A stretch of DNA of 64,000 nt from Bacteroides mediterraneensis (GTDB lineage Bacteria > Bacteroidota > Bacteroidia > Bacteroidales > Bacteroidaceae): positions 3,968,001 through 4,032,000 of the forward strand of contig NZ_DAJPEN010000001.1 of the NCBI RefSeq assembly GCF_025993685.1, written 5' to 3'. Below the pieces are notes generated by a model that saw nothing but the letters and a program-made list of their open reading frames with translations, searched no databases and was not told the DNA's origin. Of this stretch, positions 35,236 through 44,007 are shown in pieces (within the stretch, counting starts at the first letter, position 1; every line of letters starts with the position of its first letter). A program made the position numbers and the translations under genes.

Positions 35236-35258
35236 CGAATAAAATTATCAGCAGAATT

Positions 35259-36014
35259 ATGAAAATTGCATTGATTGGATATGGAAAGATGGGAAAGGAA
35301 ATCGAAAAGATAGCTCTTTCCAGAGGACACGAAATTGTCAGTATCATTGATATAAATAACCGGGAAGATTTTGCTTCCGAAGCATTCCGTTCGGCAGATG
35401 TGGCCATTGAGTTCACGGCGCCGTCGGTGGCTTACGGCAATTGCCTGGAGGCTTTTAAGAATGGAGTGAAGGTGGTGTCAGGCAGTACCGGATGGATGGC
35501 TGAACACGGGGAGGAAATGCGTCGCCTGTGTCAGGAAGAAGGAAAGACTTTGTTCTGGTCGTCCAACTTCAGCCTGGGAGTGGCTATTTTCTCGGCGGTC
35601 AACAAGTATCTGGCCAAAATCATGAACCAGTTCCCGAATTATGACGTATCGATGGTGGAAACGCACCACGTACACAAGTTGGATGCGCCGAGTGGTACGG
35701 CTATCACGCTGGTGGAAGGGATTCTGGAAAACCTGGACCGCAAGCACAAATGGGTGATGGGCACGCTGACGGCTCCCGATGGAACCGTGACGGGTACGAC
35801 CGATTGTGCACCGGATGAATTGCCGGTAAGTGCCATCCGCGAAGGAGAAGTACCGGGTATCCACACTATCAAGTATGAGTCGGAAGCCGATTCCATCGTG
35901 ATTACGCACGATGCAAAGAACCGTAAAGGGTTTGCTTTGGGAGCGGTGCTGGCTGCCGAATATACAGCCGGACACACCGGTTTTCTGGGTATGAATGATT
36001 TATTTCAGTTTTGA
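35259..36014 (+). CDS. dapB: 4-hydroxy-tetrahydrodipicolinate reductase
   Basis: A 251-residue enzyme of the diaminopimelate/lysine pathway, which feeds peptidoglycan. The N-terminal Rossmann motif is IALIGYGKMGKEIEKIA. The substrate-binding/catalytic region is VSMVETHHVHKLDAPSGTAI, containing the conserved His-His pair and Lys of the family motif. SGSTGW and FSLGVAIF are also typical. It heads a run of genes; its stop overlaps the upstream TTG of lepB, and the lepB ATG is two bases further. Confidence 0.95.
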   Translation: MKIALIGYGKMGKEIEKIALSRGHEIVSIIDINNREDFASEAFRSADVAIEFTAPSVAYGNCLEAFKNGVKVVSGSTGWMAEHGEEMRRLCQEEGKTLFWSSNFSLGVAIFSAVNKYLAKIMNQFPNYDVSMVETHHVHKLDAPSGTAITLVEGILENLDRKHKWVMGTLTAPDGTVTGTTDCAPDELPVSAIREGEVPGIHTIKYESEADSIVITHDAKNRKGFALGAVLAAEYTAGHTGFLGMNDLFQF

Positions 36015-36016
36015 GT

Positions 36017-37441
36017 ATGATACAAGCCTCACGTAAACAATGGATAAAGTTCGGCATAGTGCTGGTGCTTTACCTGATTTTCCTGATTTGGTTGAAAAGC
36101 TGGCTGGGACTGATTGTGGTTCCGTTCATCTTTGATGCTTATATCTCCAAGAAGATTCCTTGGACATGGTGGAAGAAGTCGACCAACAAGACCGTGCTGA
36201 CGGTGATGGGGTGGGTGGATGCCATCGTGTTCGCTTTGGTGGCTGTCTATTTCGTCAACCTGTATTTCTTCCAGAATTACGTGATTCCTTCGTCTTCATT
36301 GGAGAAATCGTTGCTGGTGGGCGACTACCTGTTTGTGAGCAAGATGAGTTATGGAGCCCGTATCCCGCAGACCCCGCTTCACATGCCGCTGACGCAGCAT
36401 ACGTTGCCGGTGTTCAACTGCAAGTCGTACCTGGAATGGCCGAAATGGGACTACAAACGGGTGTCCGGACTGGGGAAAGTGCAGCTGAACGACATCGTAG
36501 TGTTCAACTTCCCGGCTGGTGATACGGTGGCAACCGGCAATCCGGCAGAGGATATCTACCGCATGAGCTATGCCATCGGCAAGCAGCTTTCGCAGCCCAT
36601 CGACTTGGCCAGCTTGAATGTGGAACAGCAGCGCGAAGTGTATGATTATTATTATTCGGTGGGCCGCAAATATATTGATGAGAATCCGCAGCTGTATGGT
36701 AAGGTGATTACGCGTCCGGTAGACCGCCGGGAGAACTACGTGAAGCGTTGCGTGGGACTTCCGGGACAGACGTTGCAGATTAAGGACCGGATTATTTATC
36801 TGGACGGCAAGCCGAACAAGGAGCCGGACAATGTACAGTACCGTTATTTCGTACATACCAAAGGCATGCTGCCGGAGGATTTGTGTCATGAGCTGGGTAT
36901 CAGCAAGGAAGACCTGATGGGGTATTATACGGAGGAATCGGTGTATAACATGCCGCTGACCGAGAAGGCCAAAGCGGCTCTGTTGGCCCGGAAAGATTTG
37001 GTGACTTCCATTGAGAATGTACCGGACGACGATGCGGGCGGTCTGTATCCCGACAATAAACTGACGGGATGGACGGTAGACAACTATGGGCCGATATGGA
37101 TTCCGAAAAAAGGGGCTACCGTGGATTTGACCTTGGACAACCTGCCGATTTATGAACGTCCTATCCGGAACTACGAAGGCAACAGTTTGGAGGTGAAGGA
37201 CGGAAAGATTTATATCAACGGACAGGAAACTACGAAATATACCTTTAAGATGGATTATTACTGGATGATGGGAGACAACCGTCACAACTCGGCCGACTCC
37301 CGTTTCTGGGGTTTTGTGCCGGAAGACCATATCGTGGGCAAGCCGATTTTTATCTGGCTGTCGCTGGATCAGGACCGCGGGTGGTTCAACGGAAAGGTTC
37401 GCTGGAACCGTCTGTTCAAGTTTGTAGATTCCATCAAATGA
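36017..37441 (+). CDS. lepB: Signal peptidase I
   Basis: A 474-residue S26 peptidase that removes signal peptides at the periplasmic face. Two N-terminal membrane segments (IVLVLYLIFLIWLKSWLGLI; VDAIVFALVAVYFVNLYFF) precede box B with the nucleophile Ser94 in VIPSSSLEKSLLVGDYL and box D with the general base Lys243 in YVKRCVGLPG. Box E is MMGDNRHNSADSRFWGFVP near the C-terminus. It carries the long insert between boxes common in Bacteroidetes. The ATG at 36017 is preferred over an in-frame TTG at 36011. It is followed after four bases by the paralogue. Confidence 0.92.
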   Translation: MIQASRKQWIKFGIVLVLYLIFLIWLKSWLGLIVVPFIFDAYISKKIPWTWWKKSTNKTVLTVMGWVDAIVFALVAVYFVNLYFFQNYVIPSSSLEKSLLVGDYLFVSKMSYGARIPQTPLHMPLTQHTLPVFNCKSYLEWPKWDYKRVSGLGKVQLNDIVVFNFPAGDTVATGNPAEDIYRMSYAIGKQLSQPIDLASLNVEQQREVYDYYYSVGRKYIDENPQLYGKVITRPVDRRENYVKRCVGLPGQTLQIKDRIIYLDGKPNKEPDNVQYRYFVHTKGMLPEDLCHELGISKEDLMGYYTEESVYNMPLTEKAKAALLARKDLVTSIENVPDDDAGGLYPDNKLTGWTVDNYGPIWIPKKGATVDLTLDNLPIYERPIRNYEGNSLEVKDGKIYINGQETTKYTFKMDYYWMMGDNRHNSADSRFWGFVPEDHIVGKPIFIWLSLDQDRGWFNGKVRWNRLFKFVDSIK

Positions 37442-37445
37442 GTGT

Positions 37446-38363
37446 ATGAGCAAAGGAAAGTCCGGATGGGGGTGGTTGAAGGCAACCGGCGTGGCGGTGC
37501 TGACCGTCTGGCTGGTGCGGACACTGCTTGTGACGACTTGTGTGATTCCTTCCTCCGGCATGGAGAATTCACTGTACCAAGGGGAACGGATTCTGGTCAG
37601 CAAGTGGAGTTACGGGCTGCGCCTGCCTTTCTGTTCACTTTTCGGCTATCACCGGCTGGCAGCTTCCCGTGCAAGGAAAGGGGATATCGTGCTGTTCAAC
37701 AATCCGCATCCTGAGAATCAGAAGACGGGAATCGAGTGGCGGGAACTGTTCATCAGCCGTTGCATCGGTACGCCGGGCGATACGCTGATGCTGGACGCTG
37801 ATTTGAATGATGTAGGCGGAAAGGTGCTGAGCCCGGATGCCAAGTCGCTGTATGCTTATCCGGTATCGACGGAGGATTTGATGCTGACGGTACTGTCGGT
37901 GCTGGGTCTCAAGGGCAATGCGCTGGTGGGGTATACTTCCGACGGGGGGTATATCCGGAGTTTCAGCCAGTATGAATATTATTTGCTTTCGCAGAAGCTG
38001 GAAGGGCGGATTCCGCTGATTCCGCTGGACGAGAAAAACCGTACGGAGGCGCATCCGTATGTGATTCCGGCAAAGGGAATACCGGTGAAGGTGTATCCGT
38101 GGAATGTGACGTTGCTGTGCAACACGATTGTAGCGCATGAGCATCAGCCGGCAGAGGTACGTCACGACACGTTGTGGGTGAAAGGAAAGCCGGTAGAGGC
38201 GTACACCTTCAGTAAGGACTACTACTGGATGGCCTCGAACGACCCGGTGAATATCTGTGACTCCCGTCTGTTCGGGCTGGTGCCGGAAGACCATCTGGTG
38301 GGAAAGGCCTGGCTTATCTGGTATTCTTCCCGGAAGGGACGTTTCGGGCAACGGGTGCAATGA
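37446..38363 (+). CDS. Signal-peptidase-like paralogue lacking the catalytic dyad
   Basis: A 305-residue S26-fold protein with one N-terminal membrane helix (TGVAVLTVWLVRTLLVTTC). Ungapped alignment with the upstream LepB places Gly38 (VIPSSGMENSLYQGERIL) where LepB has Ser94 and Ser104 (LFISRCIGTPGDTL) where LepB has Lys243, so both catalytic residues are replaced. Box E is degraded too (YWMASNDPVNICDSRLFGLV versus MMGDNRHNSADSRFWGFV), although CDSRLFGLVPEDHLVGKAW is intact. Ser36 and Ser37 sit beside the missing nucleophile. It is probably a pseudo-signal peptidase or acts by a different mechanism. Starts four bases after lepB and overlaps the WbqC-like gene by four (ATGA). Confidence 0.8.
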   Translation: MSKGKSGWGWLKATGVAVLTVWLVRTLLVTTCVIPSSGMENSLYQGERILVSKWSYGLRLPFCSLFGYHRLAASRARKGDIVLFNNPHPENQKTGIEWRELFISRCIGTPGDTLMLDADLNDVGGKVLSPDAKSLYAYPVSTEDLMLTVLSVLGLKGNALVGYTSDGGYIRSFSQYEYYLLSQKLEGRIPLIPLDEKNRTEAHPYVIPAKGIPVKVYPWNVTLLCNTIVAHEHQPAEVRHDTLWVKGKPVEAYTFSKDYYWMASNDPVNICDSRLFGLVPEDHLVGKAWLIWYSSRKGRFGQRVQ

Positions 38364-39028
38364 CTAAAAGAGAAAAAATGAAAGATGAAGTGATTTTAGG
38401 GTCGGCCTATCTGGCTCCCGTGGAATATTATACTAAACTTTTTGCTTATCCTTCGGTGTATGTGGAGCGGTATGACCACTACATGAAGCAGACCTATCGG
38501 AACCGCTGCGTGATTGCATCGGCCGACGGCCCGCTGGCATTGACCATCCCGACAGAAAAGGGGGATGACCTGAAATGCTTGATGAAGGATATACGTATTT
38601 CCGACCATGGCAACTGGCGGCACGTGCATTGGAATGCTTTTGTGGCAGCTTACAAGCATAGCCCGTTCTTCGATTATTATGCGGATGAGTTCCATCGGTT
38701 TTTTGAGCAGAAGTATGCGTTTTTGTTCGATTTCAATCTGGAATTGTGTGAGTGGGTGTGCCAACAGATTGATATGCAGCCCCGGCTGATACCGACCGAC
38801 GATTATGTGCCGGAGCCGGAGACTGCGGATGATTTCCGGGAACGGATTCATCCCAAGCGGGATTTCCGGGAGGCGGACAAGGATTTTGTGCCGAAGCCTT
38901 ATTATCAAGTGTTTGACCAGAAACTGGGCTTCCTGCCTAACCTGAGTGTGATAGACCTGCTTTTTGATATGGGGCCGGAAAGCTTGCTGGTGTTGCGTGA
39001 CTCTATCGGTGTGTGCAATGAATTTTAA
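38360..39028 (+). CDS. WbqC-like family protein
   Basis: A 222-residue cytoplasmic protein. The N-terminal stretch LGSAYLAPVEYYTKLFAY and the motif HYMKQTYRNRCVIASADGPL, then LTIPTEKG, match the WbqC-like family, members of which occur near polysaccharide or glycan-modification genes and may bind or transfer sugars or amino-sugar precursors. DWRHVHWNAF-type and YYADEFHRFFEQKY regions agree. Start could be 38360 or the internal ATG at 38378 (MKDEVILGSAYL), the latter closer to other members. The activity is not established. Confidence 0.7.
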   Translation: MTKREKMKDEVILGSAYLAPVEYYTKLFAYPSVYVERYDHYMKQTYRNRCVIASADGPLALTIPTEKGDDLKCLMKDIRISDHGNWRHVHWNAFVAAYKHSPFFDYYADEFHRFFEQKYAFLFDFNLELCEWVCQQIDMQPRLIPTDDYVPEPETADDFRERIHPKRDFREADKDFVPKPYYQVFDQKLGFLPNLSVIDLLFDMGPESLLVLRDSIGVCNEF

Positions 39029-39061
39029 GCATACAGATGCGTCCAAACCAGATTTATATTG

Positions 39062-39069
39062 TACATTTG
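39062..39069 (+). promoter_or_regulatory. -7 box ahead of the rhomboid pair
   Basis: TACATTTG, 24 bases before the start at 39094; the -33 position has no clear TTTG. It would uncouple the rhomboid genes from the lepB run. Confidence 0.4.
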
Positions 39070-39093
39070 CAACTGAATCAATGATTTAACAAC

Positions 39094-39768
39094 ATGAATA
39101 ATCTTCCAACAGTAACGAAAAACCTGCTTATTATCAATGTGCTCTGTTTTCTGGGTATGTTTGTGGCCCGGAAATACGGGGTAGATATAGAGAATCTGCT
39201 CGGTCTTCACTTTTTCATGGCCTCTGACTTTAACCTGGGGCAGCTCATCACGTATATGTTCATGCATGCCAACTTCTCGCATATCTTTTTCAATATGTTT
39301 GCGGTATGGATGTTCGGACGGGTATTGGAACAGGTGTGGGGACCCAAGCGTTTCCTGACATACTACCTGGTTTGCGGTATCGGGGCCGGACTGATTCAGG
39401 AACTGGTGCAGTACCTGGAATATGCCATGGTGTGGTCGAACTATACTTCGGTCGATACGGGACTGGGTGTCATTCCGATGGAAGCCTTCCTGAACCAGCT
39501 GACCACAGTGGGTGCTTCGGGAGCTGTGTATGGTATTCTGCTGGCTTTCGGAATGCTGTTTCCCAACAGCCAGATGTTCGTTTTCCCTATTCCGATGCCC
39601 ATCAAGGCAAAATATTTCGTGATTGGTTATGCGGTATTGGAGCTGGTGCTCGGTTTGGGAGGCGGTGACAATGTGGCACACTTCGCACATTTGGGCGGTA
39701 TGCTGTTCGGCTTGATACTGATTATTTATTGGAAAAAGAAAAATGGCAGCGGACGGATTTATTACTGA
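39094..39768 (+). CDS. Rhomboid intramembrane serine protease
   Basis: A 224-residue six-helix membrane protein. The catalytic Ser142 is in VGASGAVYG (GxSG motif) and His199 in NVAHFAHLGGMLFG. The loop HANFSHIFFNMFAVWMFGRV, with HxxxN-type residues typical of rhomboids, is at about residues 56-75. It cleaves membrane proteins in the bilayer; the substrate is unknown. It overlaps the next rhomboid gene by 26 bases, so they are co-translated. Confidence 0.9.
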   Translation: MNNLPTVTKNLLIINVLCFLGMFVARKYGVDIENLLGLHFFMASDFNLGQLITYMFMHANFSHIFFNMFAVWMFGRVLEQVWGPKRFLTYYLVCGIGAGLIQELVQYLEYAMVWSNYTSVDTGLGVIPMEAFLNQLTTVGASGAVYGILLAFGMLFPNSQMFVFPIPMPIKAKYFVIGYAVLELVLGLGGGDNVAHFAHLGGMLFGLILIIYWKKKNGSGRIYY

Positions 39769-40636
39769 TTTGAAACGGAAATTCCAGCAGGGCGACATTG
39801 CGGTGCGGTTGGTGTACATCAACGTGGCAGTGTTTCTGGCCGTGACGGTGGTACAGATTTTTCTGACCCTGTTTAATGTGCCTTCATCGCCTTGGATGCA
39901 TTTCCTGGAGCTGCCAGCGTGGACGGAAGCGTTTATCCGTCAGCCTTGGTCGCTGCTGACGTACATGTTCATGCATGCCGGCGTGTTGCATATTCTGTTC
40001 AACATGCTGTGGCTTTTCTGGTTTGGACGTTTGTTCCTGATGTTCTTTTCGGGCAAGCACCTGCGTGGACTGTATTTTCTGGGAGGTATCTGCGGCGGAC
40101 TGCTGTACATGCTGGCGTATAATGTGTTTCCTTATTTTCAGGAAGTAGTGTATTCGTCTTATCTGCTGGGGGCATCGGCTTCGGTGCTGGCCATTGTGGT
40201 GGCAGTGGGTGTACGCGAGCCGAACTATCCGGTGCAGTTCCTGTTCATCGGTACGGTCCGTCTGAAATATGTGGCTTTGTTCATGGTGGTGCTCGATTTG
40301 CTGTTCATGACTTCCGGCAATGCGGGCGGACATATCGCACATCTGGGCGGTGCGTTGGCCGGATGGGGATTTGCAGCCGGTTTGCAGCACGGGCGTGATG
40401 TCACGAAAGGAATCAATGCGGTGTGCGACTGGTGCATGCGGCTGGGACATCCGGTGAAACGCAAGCCTAAGATGAAGGTGCATTATGGAGGACGTCAGGC
40501 CGATTACGATTACAATGCCCGCAAGAAGGAACGGGAGGCTGAAATCGACCGGATTCTGGATAAATTGCGGAAGTCGGGATACAACAGCCTGACGGAAGAA
40601 GAAAAAAAGAGATTATTTGACGCGAGTAAGAAATGA
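39743..40636 (+). CDS. Second rhomboid protease with a C-terminal DUF6576-like tail
   Basis: A 297-residue membrane protein. The loop MHAGVLHILFNMLWLFWFGR and the second conserved patch GGHIAHLGGALAGWGF mark it as a rhomboid. The Ser motif is GASAS rather than GxSG, a Gly-to-Ala change after the nucleophile, which is tolerated in some rhomboids. After the last helix comes a basic, helical tail (KVHYGGRQADYDYNARKKER ... LTEEEKKRLFDASKK). It overlaps the first rhomboid gene by 26 bases and its stop overlaps the next start by four. Confidence 0.85.
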   Translation: MAADGFITDLKRKFQQGDIAVRLVYINVAVFLAVTVVQIFLTLFNVPSSPWMHFLELPAWTEAFIRQPWSLLTYMFMHAGVLHILFNMLWLFWFGRLFLMFFSGKHLRGLYFLGGICGGLLYMLAYNVFPYFQEVVYSSYLLGASASVLAIVVAVGVREPNYPVQFLFIGTVRLKYVALFMVVLDLLFMTSGNAGGHIAHLGGALAGWGFAAGLQHGRDVTKGINAVCDWCMRLGHPVKRKPKMKVHYGGRQADYDYNARKKEREAEIDRILDKLRKSGYNSLTEEEKKRLFDASKK

Positions 40637-41691
40637 ATATTCTGGGACATACAGTAAAAGGGGTGCTTCTGCTTGCGAATATCGGGGCGGGAGCGGGATT
40701 CCTGTTGTGTGCGTATAGCCCTTCTTTGTCGCCTGTAGCCCATCCGGTGCTTTCGTGTGCGGGACTGTTTTTCCCTTTTTTATTGCTGGCTGTACTGGTG
40801 TTTGTACCAGTCTGGCTGTTTTATTACAGACGGTTTTTGTGGGTACCGCTGGCCTTTCTGCTGTTGGGTGGAGGGGCTATTGTGACGTACTGTCCTTTTC
40901 GCAGTGCACAGGAAACGGCAGACGGAGAGGTGTTGAAATTCTTGACGTATAACGTGATGGGGATGCAAGGGGATGCAGAAGATGAATCTCATCCGATACA
41001 GACTTATATCCAGCAGAGTGATGCCGATGTGGTATGTCTGCAGGAATTCCGTTGGGATGAGAAACAGATGAAAAAAGCGTTTCCAATGTATCCTTACGTG
41101 CGGAGTCTGGATGTGGGAAATGGGAACCGGATGGGATGTCTTTCACGTTTCCCTATTCTTTCGGCACGGCCGATATCGTATCAAAGCGGGACGAACGGGA
41201 GTTTTCTTCTTCAGTTAAAGATGGAAAAGGATACCTTGACGGTGGTATGCAACCATTTGGAATCGAACAAGTTGGATGCACACGACAAAGAGGTGTATGA
41301 AGGATTGTTGAAATCGCCGGATGAACAGAAAGTCAAATCGGACGGGAAGTATCTGATTCGGAAACTGGCGGATGCGGCGGTGATTCGTGCTCCTCAGGCA
41401 GATTCTGTGGCTCAGGTCATCTCCCGGGAGGCTACCCAATATTTGCTGGTATGTGGCGATTTCAATGATTCGCCGATTTCGTATGCCCATCGTACCATCG
41501 GAAGGGGATTGACCGATGCCTATCGTGCGGCGGGATGGGGGCCGGGGTTTTCTTATAACCGGAATTTCCTGTATTTCCGCATCGATCACCTGTTTGTGAA
41601 CAAGGGCTTCCGGCCTTTGAAATGCCGGGTGGATAATTCCATTTCGGCTTCCGACCATTATCCGCTGTGGTGCCTGGTAGAGAAATTATAA
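40633..41691 (+). CDS. Membrane-anchored endonuclease/exonuclease/phosphatase family hydrolase
   Basis: A 352-residue protein with three N-terminal membrane helices (to about residue 90; VLLLANIGAGAGFLLCAY, FPFLLLAVLVFVPVWLFYY, FLWVPLAFLLLGGGAIV) and an EEP catalytic domain: LKFLTYNVMG, VVCLQEF (Glu), VVCNHLESNK, VCGDFNDSP and ASDHYPLW (His). This is the DNase I/sphingomyelinase-type fold; the substrate could be a phosphodiester or a phospholipid and cannot be told. It starts on the stop of the second rhomboid (ATGA) and ends 15 bases before the M3 peptidase. Confidence 0.85.
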   Translation: MNILGHTVKGVLLLANIGAGAGFLLCAYSPSLSPVAHPVLSCAGLFFPFLLLAVLVFVPVWLFYYRRFLWVPLAFLLLGGGAIVTYCPFRSAQETADGEVLKFLTYNVMGMQGDAEDESHPIQTYIQQSDADVVCLQEFRWDEKQMKKAFPMYPYVRSLDVGNGNRMGCLSRFPILSARPISYQSGTNGSFLLQLKMEKDTLTVVCNHLESNKLDAHDKEVYEGLLKSPDEQKVKSDGKYLIRKLADAAVIRAPQADSVAQVISREATQYLLVCGDFNDSPISYAHRTIGRGLTDAYRAAGWGPGFSYNRNFLYFRIDHLFVNKGFRPLKCRVDNSISASDHYPLWCLVEKL

Positions 41692-41706
41692 CCTGATAAA
41701 AACAAT

Positions 41707-43802
41707 ATGATGAAGAATTTAATTTTTGCAGCCGCTATGAGTTGTATGGTATGTGCCTGTGGACAGCAGGCAGCTGATACGGACAATCCGTTTCTGACTG
41801 AGTTTGAAACGCCTTATGGCACGCCGGATTTCAACCGGATTAAGGTGGAGCATTATGAACCGGCCTTTCTGAAAGGCATTGAGCAGCAGAATCAGGAAAT
41901 CAAGGCTATTGTGGAGAATCCGGAAGAACCGACTTTCGAGAATACCATCGTGGCATTGGATAACAGTGGAGAAATCCTGGCTCGGGTGAGTGGGGTGTTC
42001 TTTGCTTTGACTGAAGCCGATACGAACGATGAACTGATGGCACTGGAGGGCAAAATCGCTCCGATGTTGTCTGAACACAGTGACAATATTTTCCTGAACC
42101 AGGATTTGTATAAGCGGGTAGCTGCCGTGCATGCACAGGAGGAGGCCGGAAAAATCACGCTGACCACAGAGCAGCATTATCTGCTGGATAAATATTACAA
42201 GGAATTTGTCCGTTCGGGTGCGGGACTGGATGCACAGAAACAGGAGCGTCTGCGCGAAATCAACAAGCAGCTTTCTACACTGACCATCGAGTTTGGCAAT
42301 CATGTGTTGGCCGATAACAACGATTATCTGCTGGTGGTAGACAAGAAAGAAGATTTGGCCGGTCTGCCGGAAGCGGTGATTGAAGGAGCGGCTCATGAAG
42401 CAAAAGCGCACGGGAAAGACGGGAAATGGGTATTCACTTTGCAGGAATCCAGCCGTACGCCGTTGCTGCAGTATGCACAGAACCGTGAGTTGAGAAAAAA
42501 TATTTATCAGGCTTATACCAGTTTGGGCAACCGGGGCAATGCCAACGACAACAAGGACGTGTTGAAACAGGTGTTGGCACTCCGTCTGGAAAAGGCACAG
42601 CTGATGGGATTCAGTAACTATGCGGAATACCAGTTGTCCGACAACATGGCCAAGACACCTCAGAATGCGCTGGATTTGCTGTATGGATTGTGGAAATATT
42701 CCATCAAGAATGCCGAGGCTGAGGCTGCAGAGCTCCAGAAAATCATGGACCGTGAAGGAAAAGGCGAGAAATTGGAAGCATGGGACTGGTGGTATTATGC
42801 CGAGAAACTCCGTCAGGAAAATATAGTCTGAACGAAGACGAAATCAAGCCTTATTTCAGTCAGGAAGACGTGTTCAACGGTTTGTGCATGGTAGTGAACA
42901 AGCTGTATGGCATTACCCTTACTCCGTGTGATTCTATCTCGGTGTACAACAAAGATGTGAAAACTTACATTGTGAAGGATGCGGACGGCTCGCTCCTGGG
43001 GGTGTTCTACAGTGACTATATGCCACGTGCCAGCAAGCGGAGCGGTGCCTGGATGAGCAATTTCCGTGAAGAACAGGAAGGTGTCCGCCCGTTGATTTAC
43101 AATGTGGCCAGCTTTACCAAACCGGCCGGTGACATTCCGTCATTGCTGACCATTGATGAGGCTCGTACGATGTTCCATGAATTCGGACATGCCCTGCACG
43201 GTTTGCTGACACAGTGTAAGTATAAAGGTGTATCCGGTACCTCGGTGGCACGTGACTTTGTGGAACTTCCTTCGCAGATTATGGAACACTGGGCTGTGGC
43301 TCCGGAAGTGCTGAAAATGTATGCCAAGCATTATAAGACCCGTGAGGCCATTCCGGATTCTTTGATTGCCAAGATTGAAAACCAAGCCTTGTTCAACCAG
43401 GGATTCATGACGACTGAGTTGCTGGCTGCGGCTATTCTGGATATGGAAATGCACAGTCTGACTACCATGGAAGGCTTTGACGTACTGCAGTTTGAAAAGC
43501 AGCTGATGGATAAAATCGGCCTGATTCCGCAAATCGCACCTCGTTACCGTTCTACCTATTTCAATCACATCATGGGTGGCTATGCAGCCGGATACTATTG
43601 TTATCTGTGGGCAGAACGCCTGGATACGGATGCATTTGAAGCATTCAAGGAACACGGACTGTTTGACCAGGCTACAGCCACTTCCTTCCGTGAGAACATC
43701 TTGGAAAAAGGTGGTTCCGACGACCCGATGAAGTTGTATGTCACCTTCCGTGGGGCAGAACCTAGTATCGAACCGCTGTTGCAGGCACGTGGATTGAAAT
43801 AA
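41707..43802 (+). pseudogene. M3-family metallopeptidase (Dcp-like), broken by a one-base deletion
   Basis: Two overlapping frames make one protein: 41707-42831 (374 residues, ending KLRQENIV*) and 42780-43802. The second frame supplies YSLNEDEIKPYFSQ exactly where the first stops. Adding one A to the run at 42818-42821 gives RQEKYSLNEDE and a continuous protein of about 698 residues, the usual length for peptidyl-dipeptidase Dcp/oligopeptidase. The zinc motif FHEFGHALHG is in the second part (HEFGH at 43176-43190). The N-terminus is a lipoprotein signal (AAAMSCMVCACGQQAADTD). It is either a real frameshift mutation or a sequencing error in an A homopolymer. If real, the zinc domain is not translated with the N-terminal domain. 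Confidence 0.85.
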
Positions 43803-43846
43803 AATGTCTGAATTACAGGGAGTATCCTGTACTTTATAAATAAAAG

Positions 43847-43889
43847 AAGGAGCTATTGCTTAATTTTTGCAAGCGATGGCTCCTTTTTT
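43847..43889 (+). terminator. Intrinsic terminator after the M3 peptidase
   Basis: Stem AGGAGCTATTGCTT pairs with AAGCGATGGCTCCT (two G-T wobbles), followed by TTTTTT. Located about 45 bases downstream of the M3 stop. Confidence 0.8.
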
Positions 43890-43944
43890 AGGCTCTATGG
43901 CTTAAATATTTACAATCGTTTCCGCATATCTAATGAAAAAAAAC

Positions 43945-43952
43945 TATATTTG
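43945..43952 (+). promoter_or_regulatory. -7 box of secDF
   Basis: TATATTTG, 55 bases before the secDF start. A weak GTTT at about 43919 could be the -33 part (spacing near 22). Confidence 0.45.
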
Positions 43953-44007
43953 CAACCTTGAATAAACGTATCAAATTTTAAAAGTAAATATAATAAATTA
44001 AAGTAAC

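Noticed and set aside
35176..35258. Lysine riboswitch ahead of dapB
   Set aside because: The gap is too short (83 bases) and lacks the required helices.
36011..36016. TTG start of lepB six bases upstream
   Set aside because: It would overlap the dapB stop and adds only two residues; the ATG at 36017 is more natural.
36296..37603. A 435-codon minus-strand frame across lepB
   Set aside because: Lies entirely over the LepB catalytic boxes; reads as a shadow of G+C-rich third positions.
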